From the NCBI RefSeq assembly GCF_963678975.1, contig NC_089277.1, positions 18,180,757-18,244,756 on the forward strand: DNA of 64,000 nucleotides, read 5' to 3'. The notes under the pieces are model-generated. The model ran no database searches and was not told the origin of the DNA. It saw nothing but the letters and a program-made list of their open reading frames with translations. Shown piece after piece: positions 23,465 through 35,359 of the stretch (position 1 is its first letter; the number at the start of each line of letters is the position of its first letter). The position numbers and the translations under genes are program-made. Source of the stretch: Dysidea avara (taxonomy: Eukaryota; Porifera; Demospongiae; Dictyoceratida; Dysideidae).

Positions 23465-23707
23465 GTAAAAACAAACTAGTGAAGGTCACTACTAATGTTT
23501 GCCACAATACTCACTATTTTTGTTTAGTGACGTTCACTACTAATTTTGTAGTGTTCACTACTATGTAGTGAGGGTCACTACAAAAGAGTATAGTGAAGGT
23601 CACTAGAAAAGTAGTGAACATCACTACACAAGTAGTGAACGTCACTGCACAAAAATAGTGAATATTGTGGCAGAAATTAGTAGTGACCTTCACTAGTTTG
23701 TTTTTAC
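23465..23707. mobile_element. 243-bp palindromic element built of GTGAACGTCAC-type motifs
   Basis: Outer arms GTAAAAACAAACTAGTGAAG and its inverse; inside, about eight copies of (A)GTGAA(C/G)(G/A)TCACTAC in alternating orientation. Non-coding fold-back structure. Confidence 0.75.
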
Positions 23708-25624
23708 TGTTATGCATGGAGCAGCGAGTTACAATTAGATTCTGACCCGGACTATTTTCGTTTCGGTAGGACCACTTTTGTAGTCACATTTGGTCTGCCT
23801 GGACCATTTATGCAAGACATTTGGTCTGACCAGACCGATTATGCACCCGGACCAAATGTTTTGTTACAGAACGAAAATGAAGAGCAGCTCTGGCTTTGTC
23901 AAGAGAATTTGTGGGAAAAAACACAATAGTCAAACTATAGAACAGTGTAGAAGATACTTCTGTACATAGTATATTGTTAAAAGCAGTTGTTTAACAAGCA
24001 CTTCCTTAGCAGTGCATAGCAATGTACTTGAAGAATTATGAAAATTTCCATGAATTACAAAATCCAAGAATTACAATAAAGTAATTATGTATTATTGCAC
24101 AACCAAAAACCTATTGGTTAATTCCAGATGAGTTAGCTAGCTGCATGGCACCTGGTTTTTAGAAGTAACACAACATCAACTTGTTTATCATTGTAGCTGT
24201 TTCATGGCTGCCACCTTTGATTTCACCACGTTTTTCACCCATAATACAACTAGACTGTTTTTGCATGAATTATGACATATCATGACATAGTTTTTAATGT
24301 TGTGATACATTAGCTGAAAATTGTATTGTGATAGAGTGCATGTTATCTAGTCAGTACAATATGAGCAGCATCTCCAGTTTTGGCAGGATACGTACTACAC
24401 CCATGTCTTGCTTGTTGCATCAACAGGATGGTCATACTGTTGGGTATTGTGGTGATACTTTCCTACCATTTGGAAAGGTGCTAGCTAGCTATACCAAAGA
24501 TCTGTGTACAGGGGTTCAGGAGAAGCAGTAGGTCAATGCTGGAAAAGGGTAGTAGTTCAAAGAGCCTCTGCAGTTAGATAAAAATGACACAGTATCATAG
24601 ATTAGGTTGCTGGTGAACCTGAAGACAAAGCACTGTAACTTGTCAGTATGCAAATCAACAATTTCAGTTTAGCTGTATAAAATGCTGGTAGGTATATACA
24701 GTATATCACTACTGTGAAGGTGTTGAATTGTGCTAATGCATCATGGTGATAATGCTTTTGTCCTGGCTATAATGGGAATTGCTCATAATTTCCATAGTGA
24801 CTGGCAGAGGTGCTTCTTGTTCCATTCTTGCTAGTAGCACTGTACAATGAGTGGAACATACGTAGCTGAAAATTAAGTGGAGTGGTCATGAGACATATTG
24901 CTTGATCGCCGGGGTGCACATTCAATTGCACAATTAATTCTTATAATGTGCCTGGCACCATTCTTTGCTGCAGTATGTGCTGGTTAATGGGTATTGAATT
25001 ATGCTATTACAAATAGTAACCAAAGAGGCATAAGAAAATATTAGAATTTTTACATTTGAGTAGGGATCATAGAAATAACCAATGGAACAAGGGAGATCAT
25101 CTACACCTGCAGCTACATTAGTGTTGATATTTAATCCCTACACTTCAGTCATGGCTATATTTTTGACAGTCTAGCTCTGTGTATGACTAAATGTCCAGTA
25201 GTATAGCTGCAGATCTAGATTACCTCCCTTGTTTAATTGATTTACTGTTGTGATCCTTATGCAGCGTGAGTACAAAATGTTTTAAACACATGCAATGTTC
25301 ATCGGTATTAAGTTCAGAGCTTGAATATATATATTTTGGGTCCTAAATAAAATGCTGAGTGTCCTATTTAGATTTTGATGTCCAAGGCTGCAATAGTTGG
25401 CAATATGTAAACCCAAGCTTACAACTAATAGAACTTATGGCTTAAGTGTCAAGATAATGTCAATAACAGCTTCTGCAAAGAACATCAGGAATTGAAAGTT
25501 GTTAGAAGTGCATTAAAATGAAATATTTGTATGAATAAATATGTACATCATTACTTACCAGATTATTATGTTCATCACTCTGTATACAGAACAAATATTA
25601 CATGTCTTTTCTCAATATGTATAG

Positions 25625-28600
25625 ATCACAGAAATGTTGCAAAGCTGCTACAAAAGGATGAAATGCTTGAAGGAGTTGATGTAAACTTTAATGAAGAACT
25701 TGGTAGGGGTTCATTTGCTACAGTATACAAAGCTGAATGGCTGGGTCTCCCTTGTGTTGTTAAGGTATTTCATCCTATCATCTTTCCAAAACATCAAACT
25801 GAAACATGGAAACAACTTGGGAGAGAAATTCAGCTACTACAACAAATACGCCATCCAAATATAGTCCAGCTGATAGGGTTTGTATCAGATCCCACCACTA
25901 ACACTCCTTACATAGTAATGGAACAGTTGTACACTGACCTTACTAGTCTGCTTGAAAAACATAGTGTTTTGCCGTTTGATATACAAGTTGGCATCTTACA
26001 TGATGTAGCTGTTGGTCTTAGTTTCCTTCATGGACACAAAAATACTATCATACATAGAGATCTATCCAGCAATAATGTACTGCTTACTAATTATATGGTT
26101 GCAAAAATCAGTGATTTGGGATTGGCCAAGCATATAAAATCATCGGAATTACAGGCTGGATCAATTGCCAGCTTTGGTACTCAGGTGTATATGCCTCCAG
26201 AAGTCACAGGACAAAGTCCTCCGCAAATATCTCCCAAAACTGACATTTTTTTCTTTTGGAGTAGTTATGTTACAAGTAGCGACAGGTAAATTTCCTGAAG
26301 TGGATGGCTTAGTCCATCTTGAGTCTGAAACAGACCGGAGAAAGCATCACATCAAGCAATTGGAGAAGAACAATCCTTTTCATCCATTTATATTACAATG
26401 CTTATGTGAAAGTAAGGGTCGTCCTTGTGCTTTTGAATTATGTAAAAGCTTGAAAGGGTTCATAGGTACAAAGAAAACCACCATAGATTTTATAAATGAA
26501 TCCTTTGTAGCCCAGAAGGAGAAAGATGATTTAAGCTTAGAGTTGAAACAAAAAAATTCTGACCTTCAGAAAGTGCAAGTAATGCAAGAAAATCTGCTTA
26601 AAGAACTGGAAGTTTTGCAGACTAAATACACTGAGGAAAAAGATTTTTAAACAATTGCTGTGATGAAGAACAAAGAATTAGAAAGTACTATAAATGACCT
26701 AAAGCAAAACCTAGTAAAGTTACAAAAACAAATGGATGATCAAGCTAACACTTCAGCTCAACTAGATAATGAGGTAGCTGCCATGAGGGAAGAGAAGGAA
26801 AAGTTACACATGGAGAATGCCCAACTAAGGGAAATGGCCACCCAACCTACTAAATATCAGAAAGCTATGGAGGAGAACAAACAGTTAACACGAGACAATC
26901 AAGAATTAGGAACTGCACTAGAAAGAGCACAAAAGGAGTTACAGTTATTTAAAGAGAATAATATGGCATTGACTGAGCAGCTGGACAAGGCCACAGATCA
27001 AGCTATGTTAGATGCTATCACAGATAAGATGACCAAATACAAGGGTGAAAGAGATGATGCTAGGGCCCAGGTACAACAACTGCAGGAGCAGCTCCGTACA
27101 CAAGATGGTGGTGGGGGAGAATTGGCCAGCAAAGCAGCTCGCTATCGTCAAGGGAGGAATGTGTTACAGGAAGAAGTTACCAAATTGAACGTTATCATTG
27201 CTCAGATGGCTAGTGCTAAAGCATCTCAACCTGCTTTTGGTAATTACACTAGGCAGTTCAGCACTGATGACCCATCATCCCCAACTGGAGATGTTCTTGC
27301 TTCTTTATCTGATCATTCTGTTACATCTGAAGTGTCTCAATATTCTGCTACTAGCTATTCTGACATAGAAAAGGCTTCACACATTGTACCAGCTCCAACA
27401 AACCAGAACTATCAATTTCCATCTAAACTACCTAAAGGACCACAGGGACCAAGGAAAATTCCAACTGCATCTTCTAGTCATACTCCACCTCCCAGTTCAG
27501 TCAAGAAGCCTACTAAACGATCTAGTAAGTCAATCATCAAGCAGGCTACTACTAGCACAAGTGGGGAAAAGACACCAGTTTGGTGTGAACCAGTCACTTC
27601 AGTTAGTAAAGGGCAGAGGGTAGTGGTTGGAGGATCTAGTGGTGATGAATGTGGCACCGTGAGAGTTGTAAATGGTACAATTGGCTCAAAGACAGGCTTT
27701 GTTGGAATAGAGATGGATCTTCCAAGTATGTGTGCTAGTTTCATATGTTAACCTGATTGTATGGGTATATTCTTGTAGGTGGTAGCTCAGATGGTGAAGT
27801 TAAAGGTGTACGTTATTTTACATGGTAAGTAACCATCCATCGTATCTGAAGCGTTTAGTTGTTATACTGTAGAGTCTGGTGCATCTGCCTAACAAAAGTT
27901 TGCAAAATATAATTAATATGTATATATCGCTAAGAAAGCTGATGAGCCACACTGTGGGCATATTGCCAGGAAAAAGAAAACACATTTTCACACATGCATA
28001 GCTTCATGGACCCTTCTTCAGAGCATACGATTTTTGTATTATAGCTGCCTGCCACCTTTGGCACTTCACATCCAAATTCACCTTATGTGTTTGTGAAATA
28101 CATACAAGTCCTCAAAGTAAGTTTTTTTCCAGGAGCCTAATTTTTCTTCACACTTTACAAAAGCCAGTATGAACGCAAATGCGCAACTCAATTGTCTGAT
28201 AGATCTACCAGTAGAAAATTTAGATTTTTCTAGAACATTCCATGTGTTCTATTAAAAGTCCTTGAAAAGAAAATACACTGTATTAGGGTATTACAAAAGC
28301 ATAAAAAAATAAAAATCTACAATACTATTATGAGTTGTGGTAGTTGTTCATAATTATAGTGCAGCAGTTCTGTATACTAAAGAACCTTATAACCTTTTGT
28401 TGCTGAAAAGTTACTTAAATCAGTTAAGTGGCTTTGAATGCATGCCCATTGAAATCCGTATAGCTCCTTCTATCTGGGGGCTACAGGCCTGAAATTGCTA
28501 TCATTTATTCAGGAGTTTCAAACAGTGTAGTGGGTGAGGCCAAGAAAACTAGCTAGCCAGGGAAACCAACTCCGCTAATAATGTCTGTCAGGAGCTCCTT

Positions 28601-30051
28601 ATTGTGCATAAAGCAGACAGCCATTGGATTTCTGTGAGTCAGCATGATGGTATACAGGCAGTACCACTATTGGACTCAAGGGTTGTAGTAAATAGGGACC
28701 AGTCTATTTTACTTTTTTTTCCACCTATTTTTCTTTCCAGCAATTCTTTTATTTTTCACCTATTATGCTCCATATTTTGCTCAAGAATTATAAATTTTGC
28801 TCAGCACTGATCTTTGTTAATTGAATATTTCCAATTGCAAAGCTACAGTTTTGCCTTAAAGTGACTGTTCTATTAGAGTATCTCGATCAGCAATTACTTC
28901 TAACATGTAAAGCAAGAAGCTAGCTAATATTGCTTAACATGTGTGACTGTTTTATTAGGGTATCTCGATTGTCACTTGTTGTTCCAGTAACAATTAGCTA
29001 TGCGCATTGTCAATATTTTAGCGAGTCTGACTGTTCTATTAGAGTATCTCGATCTTTTGTGCAATTTTTATGTCCACTTCACAAAAATTGCACCTATTAT
29101 GCCAGCATTTTGCTCATTGCTTTTACCCACCCATTATGCCAAAAATTTTGCTGGCGAAATCGACGGGTCCCTAGTAGTAAATGCTCTGAGATGGACTTCA
29201 TAGCTATACTGACAACCAATACTTATTACAATATGCTATTCTATATGCATTTGATGTTAAAGTTGTGATAATGAGGTGTGTCATTTTGTAACTATGTATG
29301 TACTTGTGTTGTTAGACCAAGTAAAATCTGCAATATAATACTATTGTACCTTGTCTTTCTTTAATCATTATTGTGCCTGTAGATCAGAAGAAATTACAAG
29401 TCCTTTTGGCTGGCTTTGGAATATTTGAAGTACAATTCATGCAAAAGCAGCTAAGCTGTAAAAAGGGTGTGGCCTTCAAAACCCTGGGCGAAAAGGTTGT
29501 GAAATCAAATTTAAGGTGGCAGACAAGAAATGGCATGCAATAATGTTAATGTCAATCAATTTAATACTGCAAAGCCACACATTTTTTTTTTACAGCTTAG
29601 GTGTTTAGCATGGATCTGTCAAGCACTTAGTCACGAGTATTATGGATTCACTCTCTTGGGGTGGTGAGATTTGCAGTCACCATTCACCACTGGTATCAAT
29701 ATTTGTAGTCTAGTTTGTATGCAAATTCCAAGTGTGGAGCATACTGTAGAAGAGTGTTTCGTCCCTCATGAAATTTCATGTCACTGACAAACCTCTAGCA
29801 TTTCTTCTCTTGTATAGCTGCACCTCATGTTGGAGCTTCATGTTTATCCACATGTGCTTATCATCCATGATTAAGTATGAGAAATGAGTATGTGCTGTTA
29901 ATAAATATGTATGTGTGTGTGCTTAACAACCAGACTCTTATAGTATAGAAGCTACTTTACTGTTCATATGTATGCTGATATTTCTGGTTACAGCAAACCG
30001 AAACATGGAGTGTTTGTTCCAGTACAGAATCTTCACAAGATTGTGGAATAA
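25625..30051 (+). pseudogene. Gene B: kinase/coiled-coil/CAP-Gly paralogue with frameshift and stop
   Basis: Exons 25625-27725, 27779-27824 and 29994-30051 (TAA 30049-30051). The first holds the kinase (GRGSFATVYK, CVVKVF, IIHRDLSSNN, SDLGLAKH, MPPEV), coiled coil and the start of CAP-Gly (VSKGQRVVVGG, GFVGIEMDLP); the small exons give DGEVKGVRYFT and KPKHGVFVPVQNLHKIV. Two lesions: a run of seven T at about 26246-26252 where gene A's aligned sequence implies one base fewer, shifting the frame after the activation segment, and an in-frame TAA at 26648-26650 in the coiled coil, after which the same frame stays open for over 350 codons. It lacks gene A's zinc finger. The acceptor at 25623-25624 matches gene A, so 5' exons are missing or unseen. 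Sequencing error in the T-run could explain one lesion but not the stop. Confidence 0.75.
28693..29173. mobile_element. 481-bp hAT-like MITE with 8-bp target duplication
   Basis: Terminal repeats TAGGGACC...GGTCCCTA, flanked by GTAGTAAA on both sides (28685-28692 and 29174-29181). The duplicated block in gene A has the empty site GTAGTGAATGCTCTG at about 12114. The body has three CTCTATTAGAG-type modules spaced 83-84 bp apart (28862, 28946, 29029). Non-coding. Confidence 0.9.
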
Positions 30052-30165
30052 ATAGATTATTACTGCACTTAGACGTAATTTGTATTTTTGTAGTATTTAT
30101 AAACGTGTTGTATGCTTGTTGCATTACAAGGATTCCATTTATCTTTTCTTGTACTGCTGGTTGAA

Positions 30166-30280
<115 letters not shown>

Positions 30281-30654
30281 CACGCACGTACGCACATGTA
30301 TACATAAACAGTAACATACAGTGCAGATATGCTTGACTAAATGCGTACTAAACTTATTAATGTTAACTGCAGTATAGTGTGGTAGGAGAGTGTGATACTA
30401 CTATTATAGTGACATGTTTTAAAAGAGAGTCTCCACTGGTTTGTTATACCAATCTGTTTGGAATTTGACTCACAGTACCTTTAGTGTGCTCGCATAAGGA
30501 AATCATATCAGTCAGTGATGTGCCACAACTCCAAGAATCCTTACAATAGTAGGAAAGCACTCTGCTACTTAAGTTTAGTATATATATAGATATATAAAGT
30601 AAGTATATAATTATATATAATCAGATCTAAGGTCATTCACACACATTCATAATA

Positions 30655-31490
30655 TCACAGTTAAAGCCAACTGTACTCTATCCTTCCTACAAAGAAATCT
30701 TAACAACAAACACCTCAAAGAAAACTGCCTATTTCTCCTTAGTTTAACCACAACTAGAATATGCAAGAAGAGACATACAGAAGTTGGAAAAAATTAATCA
30801 AAGAGCTGCAAGGTTTGTTACCAACAATTTCTACCGCACTAGTAGTGTCTTGATTGGCAACAACTTGAAAATCATAGACATATGCATAACTCTTTTCTCC
30901 TTTTTAAGATCATCCACAATTTAACATGTATCCAGGGCCGCCCAGAGAAATTAAGGGGCCCAGGGCAAAGATATAAAGTGGGGCCCTTCACCCAAGTTGT
31001 AAGGTGAAGACCAAAAAAAAAAAAAAAAAAAAAAAAAGGTCACAACCTGTTGGCAATGACAATAACTACCCATCACCAACCATATCTCCTTATCTATAAG
31101 CTTGCTACACTGCTCCTCTGAAGAATACTGTGACTGCTCTACTAGAGTATTTAGATCTGACTGCTCTATTAGAGTATATCGATCTTTTAAACAGGTATAC
31201 AGGGGGCCCTGGCCCCTTTCAGGCTGGGGCCCGGGGGAAAATGCCCCAGTTGCCCCCCCCCCCCCCCCCCCCCCTGTGGGCGGCCCTGCATGTATCCCAC
31301 TTAGTGACATCACCTCATCTAACAACACAACAGCAGAATCTACCATCACAATGCATGAATAAATGTCCCAATTCCATTTACAAGACCCGAGCATTCATTT
31401 GGACCTAATGCTTGTATGATGTGGAACAATTTACCCAACTACATCAAAGAAATTGACTCTTTTGAACAATTCAAGAATTTGTAATGTATA
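30655..31490 (+). mobile_element. Decayed LINE (CR1/L2-type) reverse-transcriptase 3' end
   Basis: Shifting frames give TLSFLQRNLNNKHLKE, then INQRAARFVTNNFYRTSSV, and after the nested insertion NSIYKTRAFIWT and MWNNLPNYIKEIDSFEQFKN, the usual C-terminal signature of non-LTR retrotransposon polyproteins. Several stops and frameshifts show it is dead. A 356-bp hAT-like element interrupts it. Confidence 0.75.
30933..31288. mobile_element. 356-bp hAT-like MITE nested in the LINE
   Basis: Ends CAGGGCCGCCCA...TGGGCGGCCCTG with an 8-bp target duplication CATGTATC (30925-30932 and 31289-31296). Contains poly(A) 31014-31038, poly(C) near 31244-31274 and two tandem CTCTATTAGAG-type modules (31133, 31159). 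Confidence 0.9.
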
Positions 31491-32539
31491 AGTGGTTTTG
31501 CCCCCTGTGTGTAGTCTCCGCTTACGAAGTTTTCACAGCAATAATAAAATAAAATCTGACTGTTTTATTACAGTATACCAGTATGTTTGACCGTTGTAAT
31601 AGGATAAGTGACTGCTCTATTGGAGTATCTTGATCTTATTTCTGCAAAGTGTGAATAATCAACCATAAATACTATGCATGAATGCAGTAATCAAGACACA
31701 CGGTAGTGTGTCGTGCGGCCCAAGAAGCCGGTGCGCAACACCCGCAGTATATTGACAGGAAGAAAGAAAACGCAATTGTCGCACCTCCGTAGCTCTGTGC
31801 TGCCTTGATGAAACAAGACGAGTTTTGCTGTGGACACTCCCTCCACCTTCAGCACTCCACATTCCAAATTATAGCGAAATCGCTTCACGCATTCCCTAGA
31901 TATGCGACTTCAAAAATTGGCTTAGTTTCTTCGTTTTTTTTCTTCTTATTTTTCTTCCTCTTTTCGCACACTTACAAAAACTGCTATAAAACGCGAACGC
32001 CATATCCGATTGCCTTGAACTTTGGCACACAGAAGGGGGGTATAAAGGCGCATTTCTGTACCAACTGTGGCTAGAATACGATAAACAAGTAAAGAGGTAT
32101 GATCGATTATTCACGAAAAATAACACCAATATGTTGTCACACCTACAGGGTAAACCGCGTATGGGAAGAAGCTGAAAATCGGTGGGTGAATAGGTTAACT
32201 ATTGAACCTCAAACCTTTTGTGGTTTGAAAGAAATTGAGCTAAAAACCAGGAAGATACAACGAAAAAACCAACAGTGTGTAACAATTACGCAATCGAGAT
32301 TAGCTAATAAAAAACGACTACTTGCCACGCCTACCAGATAAACCGCTAGGGGGAATGCTTTGAAAATCGCTGTATAGATGGAGTAATCATTTAAGAAAGG
32401 CTCTTCAATGGTGTAGAAGAATCAGACTTAAAGCCACGGAGTTATAATACGAAATCCAACTTGGTGCAGCAAATGCGAGATCGAGATACTCTAATAGAGC
32501 AGTCAAACTAATAGAGCAGTCACCCTGAAGAGAATTCAA

Positions 32540-34635
32540 GAGATCAGCTAGAAACAAGCAACCTGTAGAGAGATCAGCTACAAACAATTCACCCTGTAGA
32601 GAGATCAGCTAGAAAGAGTTACCTTATAGGGAGTTCATGCAACTATATGGAAAGGGATAGTTCAGCTAGAAGAAATCACCTTATAGAGTTCAGCTACAAA
32701 TAAACTACCATGTAGAGAGTTCAACTACAAACAAATCGCCCTGTAGAGAGATCAGTTAGAAGAAGTTACCTTGTAGAGAGTTCAGCTACAAAGAAACCAT
32801 CATGTAGAGAGTTTAGCTGCAAACAAATCACCTGTAGAGAGTTCAGCTACAAACAAATCACCTTGTAGTGAGTTCAGTTACAAACAAATTACCCTGTAGA
32901 GAGATCAGCTACAAACAAAACACCTTGTAGAGAGATCAGCCAGAAAAAGTTTCCTTGTAGAGAGTTCAGCTACAAACAAATCACCCTGTAGAGAGATCAG
33001 CTAGAAGAAGTAACCTTGCAGAGAGTTCAGTTACAAAGAAACCATCATGTAGAAAGTTCAACTACAAACTAGTGACCTTGTAGAGACATCAGCTAAAAGA
33101 AGTTACCTTATAGAGAGTTCAGCTACAGAGAAACCACCATGTAGAGAGTTCAGCTGCAAAAAAATCACCTGTAGAGAGTTCAGCTACAAGCAAATCACCC
33201 TGTAGAAAGATCAGCTAGAAGAAGTTACCTTGTGGAGAGTTCAGCTACAAAGAAACCATGTTGTAGAGAGTTCAGCTGCAAACAAATCACCTATAGAGCG
33301 TTCAGTTACAAACAAATCTTCCTGTAGAGAGATCAGCTAGAAGAAGTTATCTTGTAGAGAGTTCAGCTACAAAGAAACCATCATGTAGAAAGATCAGCTA
33401 GAAGAAGTCACCTTGTAGAGAGTTCAGTTACAAAGAAACCACCATATGTGACCGGATTTGCAAAAAGGTACCTTTTCCACACATTTTACAGGCAAGCAAA
33501 CAAAATGATGTAACTTTTGATTCCGTACACTGATCAACTTGCTGTTAGTTTCAAAATGTAGCCAGATACTTTAGCTGCACTCATGGAAACTTTCAGGCAA
33601 TTGTATGCAATGATCAAAAAGTTATGAATCATCAAAGATCAAAAAATGGGTCAAATTTTGTGTGTGAAAAGGTACCTTTTCGCAAATCTGGTCACATATA
33701 GAGAGTTCAGCTACAAACTAGTGACCTTGTACAGACATCAGTTACCTTGTAGAGAGTTCTGCTACAAAGAAACCATCATGTAGAGAGTTCAGCTGCAAAC
33801 AAATCACCTGTAGAGAGTTCAGCTACAAACAAATCTCCCTGTAGAGAGATCAGTTAGAAGAAGTTTCCTTGTAGAGAGTTCAGCTACAAATAAATCACCC
33901 TGTAGAAAGATCAACTAGAAGAAGTCACCTTGCAGAGAGTTCAGTTACAAAGAAACCACCATATAGAGAGTTCAGCTACAAACTAGTGACCTTGTACAGA
34001 CATCAGTTACCTTGTAGAGAGTTCTGCTACAAAGAAACCATCATGTAGAGAGTTCAGCTACAAACAAATCTCCCTGTAGAGAAATCAGCTAGAAGAAGTT
34101 TCCTTGTAGAGAATTCACTACAAACAAATCACCCTCTAGAAAGATCAACTAGAAGATGTCACCTTGTAGAGAGTTCAGTTACAAAGAAACCATCATGTAG
34201 AGAGTTCAGCTGCAAACAAATCTCCCTGTAGAAAGATCAGCTAGAAGAAGTCACCTTGTAGAGAGTTTAGCTACAAAGAACCATCATGTAGAGAGTTCAG
34301 CTGCAAACAAATCACCTGTAGAGAGTTCAGCTACAAACAAATCTCCCTGTAGAAAAATCAGCTAGAAGAAGTTACCTTGTAGAGAGTTCAGCTTCAAAGA
34401 AATCACCCTGTAGAAAATTCAGCCACAAACAAATTGCCCTGTAGAAAGATTAGTTAGAAGAAGTTACCTTGTAGAGAGTTCAGCTACAAACAAATCACCT
34501 TGTAGAGAGATCAGCTAGAAGAAGTTACCTTGTAGATTATTCAGCTACTAACAATTCACCCTGTAGAGAGGGCATCAAGAAGAAGTCACCTTTTAGAGTG
34601 TTCAGTTACAAAGAAACCACCATGGAGAGTTCTGT
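32540..34635 (-). repeat. 2.1-kb minisatellite array, about 30-bp units in several sub-types
   Basis: Units such as TGTAGAGAGTTCAGCTACAA, AGAGATCAGCTAGAAGAAGT and TTCAGCTGCAAACAAATCAC recur in a partly ordered higher-order pattern. A 247-bp GTGACC MITE is inserted at 33448-33694. There are no unique spacers, so it is not a CRISPR-like array. Confidence 0.9.
33448..33694. mobile_element. Short GTGACC MITE inserted in the minisatellite
   Basis: GTGACCGGATTTGCAAAAAG and the inverse of CTTTTCGCAAATCTGGTCAC (internal GGTACCTTTT inverted repeats), flanked by ATAT. The neighbouring array unit shows the uninterrupted sequence ACCACCATATAGAGAG, supporting ATAT as the duplicated target. Shorter relative of the 629-bp elements at 6804 and 9601. 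Confidence 0.85.
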
Positions 34636-35359
34636 AATAAATATATGTATTATATATATAATTTGTACATTTACTGATAAAATAAGAAATATTTAAAGTA
34701 CATCTGCTTCATCTTTTCTTCTTCCTGTGGTAAAGAAAAAAAGACAGGTTAAAAAAGTCCCAAAGTTTGTGGTATACAAATACAAAAAGAAATGAAATCT
34801 AATCCAAAACAGCCAAGCTGTAAAAAAAACAGTGCGGCCCTCAAAAAGGCTATGGTGAAAAAAGATATGAAATCCAAGGTGGCAGCCAAGAAATGGCTGT
34901 GATGGTAGGTTAACGGTAAAAATTTTAATAACGGCAATTTAGGTGAATTTTTTGCCAAGACCAAGCGGCACAAAAATTCACCTGAATTGTCGTTATTAAA
35001 ATTTTTACCATTAACCTACCATCACAGCCATTTCTTGGCTGCCACCTTGGATTTCACATCTTTTTTCACCATAGCCTTTTGAGGGCCGCACTGTTTTTTT
35101 TTTACAGCTTGGCTGTTTTGGATTAGATAACATTTAACACATATAACATTACTTGCCATTTTTTGGTGTATACAGTATATATGATGCTTGACGTTAATTA
35201 TCTACCAACCTATTGTACTCAAAATAATGCCAGCATATAATTGGCACAAGCCTATTTATGCAGTGATATTTTGGATCATGAAAATCTATAGGAAAGTATA
35301 CATTTATAATTTCTACTTTGCAATTACTTTGGATTTGTGTGACTCAACTGATAATTGTG

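Larger units (their letters stand above)
16245..25624. other. Region between genes A and B: repeats, no recognised host gene
   Basis: Apart from the elements listed separately (CA tract, long-TIR element 16697-18976, tRNA-like 20165-20262, PHD-like fragment 21029-21217, inverted repeats 21265-21587, 22616-22730 and 23465-23707) I see no supported gene. 5' exons of gene B should lie here or further left, since its first recognised exon starts in mid-codon, but I could not identify them. A (TTTG)n/(TTTA) tract is at 19980-20033. Confidence 0.6.
31691..35127 (-). mobile_element. Helitron-like non-autonomous element, copy 2
   Basis: In inverse orientation to 12502-15681: it starts TCTAATCCAAAACAGCC after an A (35128) and ends ...ACACACTACCGTGTGTCTTGA before a T (31690). 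Fold-back end piece 34797-35128, minisatellite 32540-34635, CTCTAATAGAG modules at 32483-32525, and the 3' body 31691-32480 are collinear with copy 1. Copy 1's middle segment 12885-14215 is missing. No Rep or helicase frame. Confidence 0.7.

Noticed and set aside
26640-26660. TTTTTAAAC near the stop in gene B as a -1 ribosomal frameshift site
   Set aside because: The heptamer is out of register with the reading frame, and the same frame simply resumes after the TAA, so slippage would not rescue the protein.
32540-34635. Regular repeats as a CRISPR-like array
   Set aside because: There are no unique spacers; units grade into one another, and the context is eukaryotic and transposon-borne.
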